From assembly GCA_963691655.1 (NCBI GenBank), contig OY829328.1:28353890-28417889 (forward strand): a DNA stretch of 64,000 nt. Direction: 5' to 3'. Positions 24,772 through 36,685 of the stretch are shown here, one piece after another. The position numbers and the translations under genes are program-made. Below the pieces are notes generated by a model. The model had not been told where the DNA came from and searched no databases. It saw only the letters and a program-made list of their open reading frames with translations. This DNA comes from Toxonevra muliebris. Taxonomy: Eukaryota; Arthropoda; Insecta; Diptera; Pallopteridae. The first letter of the stretch is position 1. Every line of letters starts with the position of its first letter.

Positions 24772-24984
24772 GGGCGTTCCAATTTTTTTTGTTTGAAAAG
24801 TACTCTGACAGAAAAATTCTAAATTCGATTGTAATCAACTTTGCCGAAGAAAGTAAGGCAAAAAAAATGTATCCTACCCCCCGTAAAATTGGCACAAAAA
24901 ATCACACCAAAATTAAATTTTCAGCATCTATATCTCAGTCATTTATAATCCGATTTTAACAAACTTGGCAAGATTAAAATTAAA

Positions 24985-25215
24985 TTATATTTCGTTTGAC
25001 ATATAACTCAGATCGGTAGAAACTATAGGTAATGATATATCAGCCTGTAAGTAAAACTGTAACCTGAAAACCCGTTATTTTGTCATATCTCGAAAACTTA
25101 CCCACAGAAAAAAATTAATGTGATTTTCGTGTTCAGCGACCTCGAATTAGTTTAGAAAACATACTTTGGTTCATGTTATATTTTCACTGTATTTCAGTGT
25201 AATCTAAGGAAAATT
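24985..25215 (+). repeat. Dispersed repeat B, plus copy (inverse partner at 51255-51470)
   Basis: The ordered words CTGTAACC, CTCGAAAACTTACC, AAAAAATTAATGTGATTTT, CCTCGAATTAG, TTAGAAAACAT and CAGTGTAAT are found in reverse complement at 51470-51255. The sequence between 24773 and 24985 probably belongs to the same unit. There is no gene-like frame. Confidence 0.7.
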
Positions 25216-26379
25216 AGAATTAAGAGGTATTTAACAGAAAATATCAACATTTTGTACAATTTTTTCTCCTTGTTATTTAATTTTTATGCAAAAAGAACAT
25301 AAAAAGAAATGTTCCATTGGGAAATTTTTGGAATTGTATATAAACAAACGTTATCGGTCAATTCGTTCCTATCAGTCGAAATCGAAGCAAACAACTTTGT
25401 TTTACCAAATTGTTTGCAGCCGTGAGTTATAATTAATTGTAATACTAATACTCGTATGCTGTGTGTGACAAATTCACAAAGCAGAAAAATGATAAGTGAA
25501 TTTGAACAACGATATGAATTGTATTTCAATAAGTCAGTTATCAAATCGCACCGTCGCACAATACTCTCATTTAATTATTTTTTTTTAGTTTCCCCCCTCT
25601 ACATGACGTTTCTTTTTTGTTTTTGTGTGTGCTGCAGTCATTCTTGATATCAGTTTATCTCTAAAATGTATGGTGATGTTTTATTTAAGGGGTTATGTAT
25701 TTGGTATTGCTCTACAATATTTTAGATTGAAGGGTCGTATTGCAATATTTTACAGCAATTAATAATATATTCTTAAATGCTACTGCAAAATTATTCAATA
25801 TGCATATTCAAATTATTTCAGTTCATATTATAATATTTCAATGTATGAAAATATTGCAGTACAGTATTGAAGTTCTGGACAATATTGCCGCCCATGTATA
25901 TAGAATATAATGTTAATTGAGACCTTTTCATTAAAATAAAATATTTTTAACAAGCTATAACACGGTGAGACAATAAAAAATACCTGGGAAGTGATACTAT
26001 TTTTCTTGTAGGTCTTGTCGAGTAAAACAAGAGTCTGAATTTGAAATTTGCCAAACACCCCCAAAATCTTGAGTTACCGTTAAAAATCGATTTTCAGTTT
26101 CTTACCGGTTAAAGAAAACAGAAACTTAGATCTTTCGAATGAGAAATTTGTGTGTATTTGTCCAGCAAACAAAATTTTTTTTTCATTTTTTCCGCCTTTT
26201 CTCAATGTTGGCGAGGTTTTTACACACTATTTAAAATAAAGGAACCATACTATTTGTGAATTTATTCAAAAAATATGTTTATTAACGAATACATCGCAAT
26301 CGGTAAGTAATTGACTGAGTTATTAAAGTTTTTATGGAAACAAAATTTTTACAAAAGTACAATTTTTGGCCATTCAACT
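25216..26379. other. AT-rich spacer, nothing recognised
   Basis: Short frames on both strands without recognisable domains. AATATT-rich words recur at 25700-25870. No TIR pair was found. Confidence 0.5.
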
Positions 26380-26990
26380 CAAAAATGTTTGCTTGACCGT
26401 GTTTTCTTTTTTTTAATTCAGCATCATCAATTTCTCGTTGAAGTGACCAAAAATATTCTGATATCATTTTTGTTTTATTTTTCCCTTCGAAGAGCTTTCC
26501 AATTGTAGCCATTCTTGGTGAAAATGTTCGTCATGTTCATCGTTGAACTGGCCCAGGTTATCTGAAAAGAAGTCCAAATGCGAATGCAGGAAATGAATTT
26601 TTATGGACATGTTGCAGCCCATTTCACCATACGTATTTAAAAATTTATTAACAAACGTGACATAGTCGTCATTTCTGTGATTACCAAGGAAATTATCGCA
26701 TAGCGCAACAAAACTCTTCTAAAGTTTACATCGCTCATAATTTTACGAATTTGAGGTTCAATGAAAATATCTAAAAATTCATTAAAAGACATAAGCACGA
26801 TAAAAAGTACTGGACATGTAAATAAATAAATTAATACCTCCTTTTATTTAGGCTTCAGTTAGCTTTGGGAACAAAATGGGTTCTCTAATTTTTTAAGAAA
26901 TTGTTTCATTTGGCCTAACTTTAAATGCAGTGGTGGTAGAATAACATCCTCAGTTTTAAATAATTGGACGTTTAAAACGTTTTTCCGGCC
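26380..26990 (-). pseudogene. Broken fragment of an arthropod repeat-gene family
   Basis: Minus-strand translation from 26990 downward gives, in shifting frames, VILPPLHLKLGQMKQF, then EPQIRKIM, then CDNFLGNHRNDDYV, GCNMSIKIHFLHSHLDFF, DEHDEHFHQ and finally EYFWSLQR. This order of blocks matches, from memory, a widespread family of predicted arthropod proteins of unknown function that are usually multicopy and transposon-associated. Here it is interrupted by stops and frameshifts and lacks a start. The central block is duplicated in inverse orientation at 27053-27185. The family match rests on motif memory, without a search. Confidence 0.6.
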
Positions 26991-27052
26991 TATTTGATAA
27001 AACTCACGAGATCGCTGTTCTTTACGATCATAGCGATTCGGTGAACGACTCT

Positions 27053-27185
27053 CCCATTCACAAAGATGAGCTATGCGATAATTTCCTTGGTAATCACAGA
27101 AGCGGCGACTATGTCACAGTCATTAATGAATTTTTAATTGCGTATGGTAAAATGGGCTGCAACATGGCCATCAAAATTGAAAGAC
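27053..27185 (+). pseudogene. Inverted duplicate of the neighbouring pseudogene block
   Basis: The plus strand encodes CDNFLGNHRSGDYV and YGKMGCNMAIKI, the same block as the minus-strand pseudogene at about 26600-26720, with a few substitutions. Nucleotide identity is high (GCTATGCGATAATTTCCTTG and GGTAATCACAGAA are shared exactly). The two copies face each other across about 330 bases and could form a hairpin transcript. Confidence 0.65.
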
Positions 27186-28346
27186 CTACAAGAAAAATAG
27201 TATCACTTCGAAGGTATTTCTACTTCACTGAATTTTGTAACACTGTGTAATCTGTTGATTAGTTTTCCTGTTATTATAAATTTTCTTGCAATATGAATCT
27301 AATTATAATAAACATAAAAAACATGATATGTAGGCGAAGAATTGAGTACGAGTGATCGTGATCGGAGAAATGCTATATGGTATATGAGGAGCCGGACGTC
27401 AATTTTATTTTAAGTAGTGTAATTTGTCTCTCCAAGCGAGTATTCGATACAAGTACATACTTGATACTTTTTTTTCGATATTTTCAGATTTTCCGTGGCA
27501 TCGATACTATGAGGGTATCGAATTAACACTAGACGTAATATACATAGGTACTACAAAAATTTTTTTCTTTTTGATTGCAGTTGAGCTGTTCTCGCTGTAT
27601 CGAAGTCACCGCAAGCAACTGCAAAAAAAGGCGGTTTGGCGCAAAGACCACAGTTTCCATAATTGGCAAAAAATTTGTATAAAAAACCAGTCACGAGTAC
27701 ATCAATTAATTTGTCCGCGCCACAAAGTATATAACCCCTTAAGTTTAAGTTCTCGTAATACATAACTCCTGCGTTATGTTGATTTTCCACATACCCTACG
27801 GGAAACCGGCTCTGAAACATATTACATGACTAACCCTTTAATTTGGTTCTAGGGTTGCATTTTTTTGTTGGCGTTGTTATTGAAAGTTATATGAGTTTAT
27901 TTTTGTATTATATTATATTTTTATAACATAATAATTATTGTTTCGTTTTCTATGCTCGAACTGGTAGCTGAAGATTGTAGTATAACGTAGTTAACCAATG
28001 AGCCACATCAGAATTATCTGCACGATAAATTTTAAAGCAATATAAAAAACATAAAAACGGACTTTGTGTTATTTCAAGAAAATTTGTGTTCGCTAACACA
28101 AAGAGGTTATATTGTGAGATTTCAAGAGTACACATTTTGCCACAGTACCAGCTCAGAGAAATATCCAGTGCGTACACAATAACCGAGTGGTTGCAGTTTA
28201 AAACACACAAACTTACTATGTTATTTGTTTTAATTTAAATATGTGTGAACAGAAATATGAACGAATTGCCTCTGTATCTGTATCACCTTTGAATCAGTTC
28301 AGTGGCCGTTTGCTTTGAACCAATCACGGGGCATATCGTTTTAATA
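27186..28346. other. AT-rich spacer, nothing recognised
   Basis: Short frames only (for example at 27424-27765 plus and 27551-27820 minus, which overlap each other). No family was recognised and no TIR was found before 28347. Confidence 0.5.
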
Positions 28347-28869
28347 GTGCGGACACACGAGAGTTCATTTCAGGCAAATTTAACATTTCGTTGAAATACG
28401 TCTGAATTCTGCATTTCATCTCCATACAAAAAGTGTCAAATGAAATTCTGTATTTCAGACTCATTTCATTGGAATGCATCTGAAATGAAGAAACTAACTA
28501 GCAACCCTCAAACGTAAGGTTGCAAAAAACAGGAAAAATTTAAGATCCATTACATTTTTATAGACATTTGGATTTTGTTTTCATAACAGCTGCTCTTGTA
28601 ATATTTATTAAGCGAAAAAATAAAGTAATGATGTCGGAGAGTAACTCATTGCCATTCCTCCAATTTTCCATGATTGTTATATAAACTCTTGGTGTCCAAA
28701 TCCAATTGAAAGGCAAAATTTTTATTTGCACAAAACACACACAAATATTGTTCTTATTCTCCAAACTTATAATCTATCAAAAAACGAATTTGAAATTCGT
28801 TTCTTGTCGTGTGTCCACCTAAATTTGAAATGCAGAATTCCAAGGAAATGCACTCTCGTGTGTCCGCAC
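28347..28869. mobile_element. MITE with GTGCGGACACACGAGAG ends
   Basis: The left end GTGCGGACACACGAGAG is repeated exactly in inverse at the right end (CTCTCGTGTGTCCGCAC, ending 28869), and similarity continues with TTCATTTC or TGCATTTC. Both ends touch TA (28345-28346 and 28870-28871), consistent with a TA target duplication and the Tc1/mariner group. The interior is about 520 bp with palindromic TTTCAGA/TCTGAAA words and no transposase. Confidence 0.8.
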
Positions 28870-29057
28870 TATAAGACAATTACCCCCAATTTCCAGTAGA
28901 ATTGTAAGTAGTTACTACATTTTTTATCTTTAAAAAAGTACCGAATTTGTTGGATTTGTATTCAATTATTTTTTTGATTTTTGTCTAAGAGACGACGATA
29001 GTATGGCGTCCACAAATCAATGTGTGGCTGACGTGGCAACTGCCATACATGCTCTCT

Positions 29058-29291
29058 TTGGCACAGCTTTATGATTGGGTACGAAAATATTATTTGTAAG
29101 AAAAATATAGATGGGCATGGAGTAGTGGGAGTTGCCCTTCCCGTACAACTTAAATGCTTTTTTGGATATATATTCAGAACCATTTACAGCAGAGTACTGA
29201 AATTTGGTACAAGGCCACTCCTACTACTCTATACCCATCTATATTTTTCTTACAAATAATATTTTCGTACCCAATCTTCAAGCCGTGCCAA
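29058..29291. repeat. Near-perfect 80-bp inverted repeat (hairpin)
   Basis: The left arm 29058-29136 and right arm 29213-29291 are reverse complements with a handful of mismatches. A central run of about 42 bases, including GGGTACGAAAATATTATTTG, is perfect. The spacer of about 75 bases contains the GTACCAAATTTCAGTACT type segment of the composite repeat family (minus strand). This looks like an inverted duplication of one dispersed-repeat end. Confidence 0.9.
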
Positions 29292-30703
29292 AAACATGAT
29301 GAGATATTCCATAATAAAAATTCAGATTATATGGGAGGTGCCATGCCTCTACAGTCTCAGCTGCCTTTTTTTTTTTGCTAACATAACGTTGTTAATCAAT
29401 ATCTTTGTACCAAATCTTAGTACTGTAATCTAAATGGTTACAAAGATAAGTAATTACGAGGAAGTTATGATTTTTTTTAAAGTGCCCAAAAATCTAATAT
29501 TTTTGAAACCATACACAAATTTTTCAAAAATACTTACTGCAACTACTTCTTTGTTGGTCTAAAAGAAACCCAAATACAAATTTGGTCATGTTAAGTTCTC
29601 TTCATGTTTACCGATTGCCAAACATTTGACACTTCGCTTAGATATTAGTTTTTGTTTAAAGATTTTTTCTTTGAAATCAAATTTCCCATGAATGTTTGCA
29701 AAGTTAAGCAAATATAACAGTTCAAAAATTCAGGAAAATTTATAATCCGATTTTTGCCTATAGCTTCAGAAGTATAATTTTTTAAACCTTACATAAAGGG
29801 AAAACAAAGATATGAAGAAATCTACTGAAAGGGTTAAATAACTCTGTTTCTTACTCCTTCATATGTGTGTGTCAATTTAGCCACTCTATTTACGTTTCCT
29901 TTATATTCATGTATAACTACATAAAAATATTATTTAACTTCAGCAAATATTAATTCTTTCACCACTACTTCACCATTTCATAGTAAGTAAATACACAAGT
30001 AAATACTTTTAAGGTTGTTTTCTGTCAGCTCAAAAAATATTTTTACACACACATATGAATGTATGTATGTACTTGCACAGTTTCAAGTGTGCAGTTTTCT
30101 TCTACGAAATTACAAGCAATAGCAATAATAAAAGTGACATCAACGTTTATGTATTTGTGTGTATGTACATATGTCTATGTGTATTTTATTCGCTTTTAAC
30201 TTTTCAACTTTTTTAATTTGTTTTTTGTACACTGTTGTTGCAGTGTCAAAAAAATCAACTCTTCCAAAAAGGACATGCTGCTGTATATCGTAGATGTATG
30301 TGTGGGATTGCAGTTGCATGTTCATGTGTGCGTGTGTATGAATGTATGCGTGCGTAAACCGAATATGTGTGTATACAACTTTTAATTATGGTTTTAATAT
30401 GTCAGATTGAGTTGGTACATGTTGTGGAGTGCCGGTGGCGCGCGTTGACTTGAAAGTCACAACAGTGTGAACAGCGTCAAAAAGTGATGTAGCTGCAGTA
30501 AAATATTTAAATGTAATTGAACATGAAATTGTTTTTTCCAGTTTTAAGTTCAGTTTAAATTTTGACGTATAATTAAAAAAATAAAAAAAATAAATTATCA
30601 GCAAATTAAATAGCAACATGGAGAAAAAACAACGGGAAGCAAAATTTTCTCTTTATTTTTCTTTCATCAATATTATTACAGACTTTTGCACATACTTCTG
30701 TTA
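29292..30703. other. AT-rich spacer with GGTGCCA repeat module and TG/AC tracts
   Basis: 29320-29460 carries another GGGAGGTGCCA segment of the composite dispersed repeat. Around 30040-30070, 30150-30185 and 30320-30375 are TGTGTATG tracts typical of flies. No gene was recognised. Confidence 0.5.
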
Positions 30704-31036
30704 GAGTGGATAGATATTTAATTTTCATAGTCTCCTAAAAAACCATAAAAATATTTTAGATTATAAAATTTTGCCATTTCTTGGAAGATGCAAGTTCCAA
30801 AACAATTATTGAAAAATTAAATTTTTCTTGTATTGGAGCGGATCGATTTTTTTGAGTCCAACCTATTTTGGACTTTTTGTTATCTAACCGAGATATCCAA
30901 ATGGAAGCTTCGGAGCAAAAGTTAGTAAAAATGTTATGAAACTTAAAAATACGGGAAGGAGTTAATAAACCTCTTCTTCTAAAAAAAACCCTGTCATGAA
31001 GGGAATTGAAATAGTCGCTTGGATGTCAATCCACTC
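30704..31036. mobile_element. MITE with GAGTGGATWGA ends
   Basis: Ends GAGTGGATAGATAT and, inward from the right, GAGTGGATTGACAT form a TIR of 14 positions with two or three mismatches. Both are preceded by TTA and flanked by TA (30702-30703 and 31037-31038). The 333-bp interior has no coding potential. It probably belongs to the Tc1/mariner group, judging only from the TA target. Confidence 0.65.
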
Positions 31037-31060
31037 TAATGTATGTATGATAAATCACAC

Positions 31061-31297
31061 CATGAGAATAGAAGTGTCGTAACTTCCAAAATGACAATTT
31101 TCTGGTTACGATTGAACACAATGTATTTTTAACCACTCTTTTCTATGGAACACTGCCCAAACTTCCATCTCTTACAGTTTAAGCGCTATTTAGCCAACAA
31201 CAGTTTTCCACCCTATGAAACGTCACACTATTACAATGTTTGACATTCGATTATCTCAAAACTATGTTTTGGCAGTTACTACACTTCTATTCTCATG
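31061..31297. mobile_element. Hairpin MITE with CATGAGAATAGAAGTGT ends
   Basis: CATGAGAATAGAAGTGTCGT at the left is matched in inverse at the right (CATGAGAATAGAAGTGTAGT read inward), and similarity continues for about 31 bases. The element is 237 bp and starts 24 bases after the preceding MITE. A related partial copy is at 31979-32105. No clear flanking duplication was found. Confidence 0.7.
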
Positions 31298-31978
31298 CTG
31301 CAATATGTACATAAGGTTTGTATACCTATATTATATATTAGAATAGTAATAACAATAGCTAATAAAAAAATAATGTTTTTCCTTAATTAACCTAAAATAC
31401 ACAAAATGATTGTTCCATCTATGCCTCATGACGACGTTGATGATGATAATGTTTTTGTAAGGGAATTTTGTAGGGTAATTTATTTACCTAAAGCACGAAA
31501 CCATCTAGGAAAATTGTAGGTACTAAATAGTACGAGATCGTAATACAATGAGTGAAACCAGCAAACCAGGTAAGGTAGGAAGATTAGTCAATATGTTTTT
31601 GCATTTTGTGGTATTTTACTAATTTCCTTTAAATATTTTAGTGAATCAATTTGGGCGAAGAATCCAAGCGTAGAGGTAAAAAAGGAAGACAAAAAGTTTG
31701 GAAGCCGTAAAAATATATTGTGCATACAATTTTCTGCAACTATTAAGATATGTACAGAGTAATGCAGACCGTTCTCTATTGACTTTTGATAAAAACGCAA
31801 GAACTGAAACTATGAAAAATTTCTAGAATATTCGCAACCAGTGAAAAAATGAGGAATGCATGCGGCTCAGTACAGGGGTAGATTCTCGAGAGAGTAGACT
31901 CAATAGGAATATCTACCACTCGGGAATTTTAAAACTAACGATCTGAATGACAGTTTAAACTTCTAGAGGAGTAAATCG

Positions 31979-32105
31979 CGCCATGAAAATATAAGTGTCG
32001 TAACTTCCAAAACATAGTTTTGAGATAATCGCATTTCAAACATTGCAATAGTGTGATGTTTCATGGAGTTCTGTCAACAGTTCTGGCTAAATAGCTAAAT
32101 ATTTT
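31979..32105 (+). repeat. Partial copy of the CATGAGAATA MITE
   Basis: CATGAAAATATAAGTGTCGT, CATAGTTTTGAGATAATCGC, CAAACATTG and AATAGTGTGATGTTTCAT follow the same order as the inverse of 31297-31176. A shorter echo, TTTTGAGATAATCGCGTTT, occurs near 40402. Confidence 0.65.
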
Positions 32106-33508
32106 ACATTGGCCGGCCTTGCTGCTGACAAAAAGTTGTGTCTCTAAGAGACTCACCTATAGATTGGCCTATGCACTGTTCTATTTCTTTGTGTGGTTTT
32201 TGATCTGTTTTTGCCGAAAAATCGGGGTCAGTTTCATTTACAAGGTTGTCCAACACACAGCAAGCTCTAATAAAATGGCATAGCTTATATATATGTACAT
32301 ATATTTTCGAATTAAAACTTGGCAGCACTTGACCTTTTTTGTGAAAAAACGAAAAAGAAAACATTCTGAAGTTGAGAAAATTTGAATAGAATCTATTATA
32401 GCGTCGTTGAGGCGGCAGCTAATCTCAGTATTTTTTTCCATACAAGTTCATAAAATTCTTTGTGTTTGTTGTTGAAGTTGAGGTCGGCTGCTTTGGTTGT
32501 GTTTATATCATTATCTATGCATTTGGTGTGTGAAGGAGGCGAATTTCTTGCTAACTTCCTCTCTCTCGCTCTTTTAAAAGATAGAACAGCAGCCAATTTT
32601 TGGTGTGAAGCTTGTGCATTTGCATAATTGAGCCTTAAATCTAGCACCCACCATTGAGCATCGTCTTTCTTAAAGAAGAAGAGTCTCTTAAGGTTTTCTA
32701 CAAAATGATGGCTACAAAATGATACTTTACTTTTCAAATTATAAATTCTTTTTATTCAGTTATGCTCAGGTTTTTGTTATGAATCGCTCAAAAATTTAAA
32801 AATATTGAGCTATATTGAGTTTATATATACGTAACAAAATTATAACTCCAATTTCGCTTTGAAAATGATAAATCGGACGTGACCGACGTGCTTCAATTCA
32901 AAAGCAATTCAAATTTCAATTTTAGTTTCACAGTTTTAGTGACGAGCACGCAAAAGTGCGTTTAAAAACTTCCTAATCATCAATGTGTACCTGATAAACT
33001 GACTGAAAAACTGGCAGGAGCACATACAAACACACACACGCAAGCACTTATATATAGTCACTCGAATACCTAAGTAAACAAACAAGCAAACAAACCGGAA
33101 GTGCGATATGAATAAACTGACAGACAAAGCGGAAATACCACATTTTTATTTATATACGTATACACTCACACATATACACTCGCTCAAACAAACAAACAAA
33201 AACATCCTCATACGCAAGCAAAAACATGAAAAAGGCAGTAAATGCGTTTTCGTGCGTGCAAGTATCCAAATACATGTACGACATGGTGTGTGCGTTCGTA
33301 TGTGTGAACGTGCGTGTTTGAGCGTTTGAATAAATTTCCAATTGTGACGCCATACTGAAAGGCACGCTCTGTTGCATCCGGTTTTCATCATTGCTGTAAT
33401 TAAAATCGTACGCAGATGAATTTCATAGCTGTTGTTGCCGTTTTTTGTGGGCTGTTCTATGTGTTGTTTGAATGGATCTTCGTAAAAACACGCATATGTA
33501 CATAAGTA
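32106..33508. other. AT-rich spacer with AC/TG tracts, nothing recognised
   Basis: Frames at 32396-32737 and 33108-33391 overlap on both strands. The latter are Thr/His- or Cys/Val-rich translations of ACAC repeats (33020-33330). No domain was recognised. Confidence 0.5.
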
Positions 33509-34486
33509 CCCTGCAGTAAAAGTGACAAGTGCATTACTAGCGAATATCTAATTCATTCGGAACCATAACTAGTTCTCGCTCAATCCACTTTCAATGTAAC
33601 GAACTGTCGAATTTAACATTATGTCCTACTAAATATCAATTACCCATCTATGCATTACTTTTGAACCAGTTTAGATCTAGATCAATATGAACTACTTATA
33701 TTAAAAATAGTTCAGTATAGACTATTTTCTAACTAGTCCAGTTTTGAATATTTATAAACTTGTTTTCTAAAGACTAGAAGGCAACAAGTGCAAAAAATGG
33801 GGTGAACAGATTTAATGCAGTTTATCATTTTATAGTTGTTTTTTTTTCAATTTATTCATATTTAATTTATGTTATAAGTATGTACGAAAGTATTAAAAGT
33901 AAGTATTTATTAGACATGTTTCAAGGTGTATACAATATAAGTCGATTGTATAACTAAAAACTTAGTCTATCTACAAAAAGTTTCCAATTTTCTCTATTTC
34001 TTGCAATATATCTTAATTTGCTAAACGACTTGGATGTTTCATCTTTAACAGTTCGTGTCCAGGTTGTCTTCGGGGATCCTCTTCTTCTAGACCCAACAGG
34101 ATTTCATTCAAGATATAATTTGAATAGAAATTATCTATCCTTACCTTGTAACCAAGAAACCAGTTCATACGTGGTTTCTTGTCTGAAATGATAAAGAGCT
34201 TTGAATTCGACCTGGCTTAATCTGTATTAGCGTAATAACTTACATCGTGAAAATACATTTTCTTCCATTGCTGCATCCATTCGTTGAAGTTTGGTAGACG
34301 CCTGCTCTGCCAAGTATGCCATTATTCGCAAAAAAAGTGTTAAGAAAATAGCTAAAAACAAGAAAATTGTTAAGAATAAGTACCTAAATATAACTTAAAT
34401 ATGAAAATAGGTAAATGAAAAAATAAGTAAATTAAAAAAGTAATTTAAAAAAAAAAATAAATTGGGTATTAACGAACATAAGGCAG

Positions 34487-34631
34487 AAGTGAAACTTCTT
34501 GTAAACTAAACGAATCACAAGCGAATAACAAGCAAATGAAATTTTTCAATCGCTAAATTTTTTACTTCATTGGCTTGTGTTTTTTAATTTTAATTGCTTG
34601 TGTTTCGTTTAGTTCGCAAGAAGTTTCACTT
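34487..34631. mobile_element. 145-bp hairpin MITE, AAGTGAAACTTCTTG ends
   Basis: AAGTGAAACTTCTTG, then AACTAAACGAA and CACAAGC, are repeated in inverse order at the right end. The arms are about 36 bases with few mismatches. It is nested in the 33509-36249 element. Confidence 0.7.
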
Positions 34632-35145
34632 AATGCTAGAACAAAAATAGCAACTCTGTACCGGTAATGTCGATGACAATTGTAGCGACTTTTTTTTGTG
34701 TGCGACATCTTCATGTAATTCCTTGGACATTTGCGCCATCTGTATGTGAAATGTATAACTGTTATAAACTTTAAGATGGCGACGCTACACATTGTTCTTT
34801 CTGCCATAGGCGTGTGTGTGTGTGTGTAATTAATATGTTATATTGAATTAAAACTATTTATGAATCGTTTATTATATAGTTTGCTCGTGATTTCAGTTAC
34901 GGAATATTGATATTTAGCCCCTCATGCAAAAATGCTCGACAAAATTATGTCGCATTGCAAACTTACGCTCGACCTCACATCCGGATGGTTTTACTCTAGG
35001 ACAAGAGAAAAGAAGTTTCACTTCAAAAAAAAAAAAATTAAAAAAAAAAAAAACGATTACAGCCCGCTTCTGCTTTCATCTCTACCTTCACCTCTGCTTC
35101 CACGAAGTGCTGCTCTGTTATCTCACAATTTTTGTTTTCACTTCT

Positions 35146-35730
35146 GAGGCATTTCATGTGAATCGGACAACGTAGAAAAATGTTAAGTTCTGAAATTTGG
35201 CCTAATTGAACCTCTTGAAAATATGAATGTGGACACACAATTTTACAATAAAATATTGAACATGGTAATTTAAATAGGAAATTTACTGTTCTAAACTAAT
35301 GCAGATCCCATTTTTAAACTTTAAGGGATAATACCCTTTAAATACTTTAAGCTAGATTTTGAAAAATAATTTTTTTTTAAATGGTCGAGTAACTAAAATT
35401 CTGATTATAAATTTTTACTTCCGATTTGGCGCATAAAAAAATTTTAATTTCCGGTCTAATTCCATAGTTGAAAAGAACAGTAAATTACTTATTAAAATTA
35501 CTATATTCAATATTTTATTGTAAATTTGCTTAATTCTAAAAATTATTTTTAAAAATCCATATTTCAATTACTTCAATTCTTTAAAACCCCATAACTTGGC
35601 AAATAAGCTTCATACCAAAAAAGAAGTTGAGTGTCAACATTTATATTTTCTACAGGTTTAATTAGGCCGAATTTCAACAAATTTCAGAGCCTTACTTTTT
35701 TTACGTGGTCCGCTTCACATGAAATGCCTC
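35146..35730. mobile_element. Foldback element with arms over 150 bp
   Basis: GAGGCATTTCATGTGAA begins the left arm and is matched in inverse at 35730. Similarity continues through CGGAC, TCTGAAATTT, GGCCTAATT and GAAAATAT, and then resumes at TTTACAATAAAATATTGAA and AATTTACTGTTCT. The left arm runs about 35146-35300. The right arm, about 35465-35730, has extra sequence in the middle. No coding capacity. It could be a foldback element or two inverse copies of one repeat. Confidence 0.75.
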
Positions 35731-36685
35731 TTCTACAACTTAAACTATGCACTTAATTTCCTCTTTGGCTTTAATAAGTTTCCTAATGTGCTTTTAACTC
35801 ATTTTATCTTAGTTTTTATTTAATTTTAGTTTAATATTACAACATTACTTACCAGAAATTTATTTTTTCACTTTTCCTAACTTTTTCACAAAACACGTGT
35901 TTGCGCGCCAAACGTCACAAAATAGTGACATTTCTTCATCTATCTTTCGTTCATATGTTTTCGTTTTTGCCGAGCGGCTAATTCACTTTCGTTTATTTTT
36001 TTCTTTTTTTTCATCTCACATCTACTGCTTTACTTTACAATTAGTCTAAATCTAGTTATTTTGGAAACAGTTTAGGCTATAGAATTAAAGAATTTTTCTT
36101 CGTTTTATTGTTTTCGTTTTTCTCGAACGACTAAATCACTTTCGTTTACAGTTTTGTTTCTTTTCAATTTACTCCCACTGCATTACTTTACTACCAGTGC
36201 AAAACTAACCAATCAAATTAAAGAACTAGTTCGAAATTTTACTGCAGGGTAACTACTCGTACTTGTACGCATACGAACTACTGCGCGCCGCGGCGTGCCA
36301 AATACAATAATAGTCATAACGATGGAACATAATTGGTTTGTTAATAACAATTTCTTTATTGCAGTGTTTGCAATCGAAGAACAGTTTAATGCATACTAGA
36401 ATGCATACCAAGAGTCTCCGAGACCCACAAGCATATTCTTTTTGTAATATCTACAAATTTACACAAAATATACTGTATATCAGTGAAAATATACTTTTCT
36501 CAACACATAGCTCAAATTGCAGGTATAGTCAAGGAGAAAAAACTGTTTACTGAGAATTGACCCTAAAAAAATCTGGAAATAGGGCCGAAAATCCAGTATG
36601 TATCCAGAAAATCCATAACTGTAGATTTTTTTCATATGCACCCTAGGGTGAAGGTTTAAGACTCGCATTGGCCCATTTTAATGTA

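Larger units (their letters stand above)
33509..36249. mobile_element. 2.7-kb TIR element, CCCTGCAGTAAAA ends
   Basis: An exact 13-bp inverted repeat CCCTGCAGTAAAA (33509-33521 and complement of 36237-36249), each flanked by TA (33507-33508 and 36250-36251). The same end, with downstream words GGAACCATAACTAGT or GAACCATAACTAGT, recurs on the minus strand at 47296, showing that it is a dispersed family. The interior holds no recognisable transposase and is itself occupied by two hairpin elements (34487-34631 and 35146-35730), so part of its length is later insertion. Confidence 0.6.

Noticed and set aside
28558..28764. 68-residue minus-strand frame inside a MITE
   Set aside because: It lies wholly inside the 28347-28869 MITE and shows no transposase motif; most likely a chance frame.
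33020..33391. Cys/Val- and Thr/His-rich frames on both strands
   Set aside because: They are opposite-strand translations of the same ACAC/TGTG tract.
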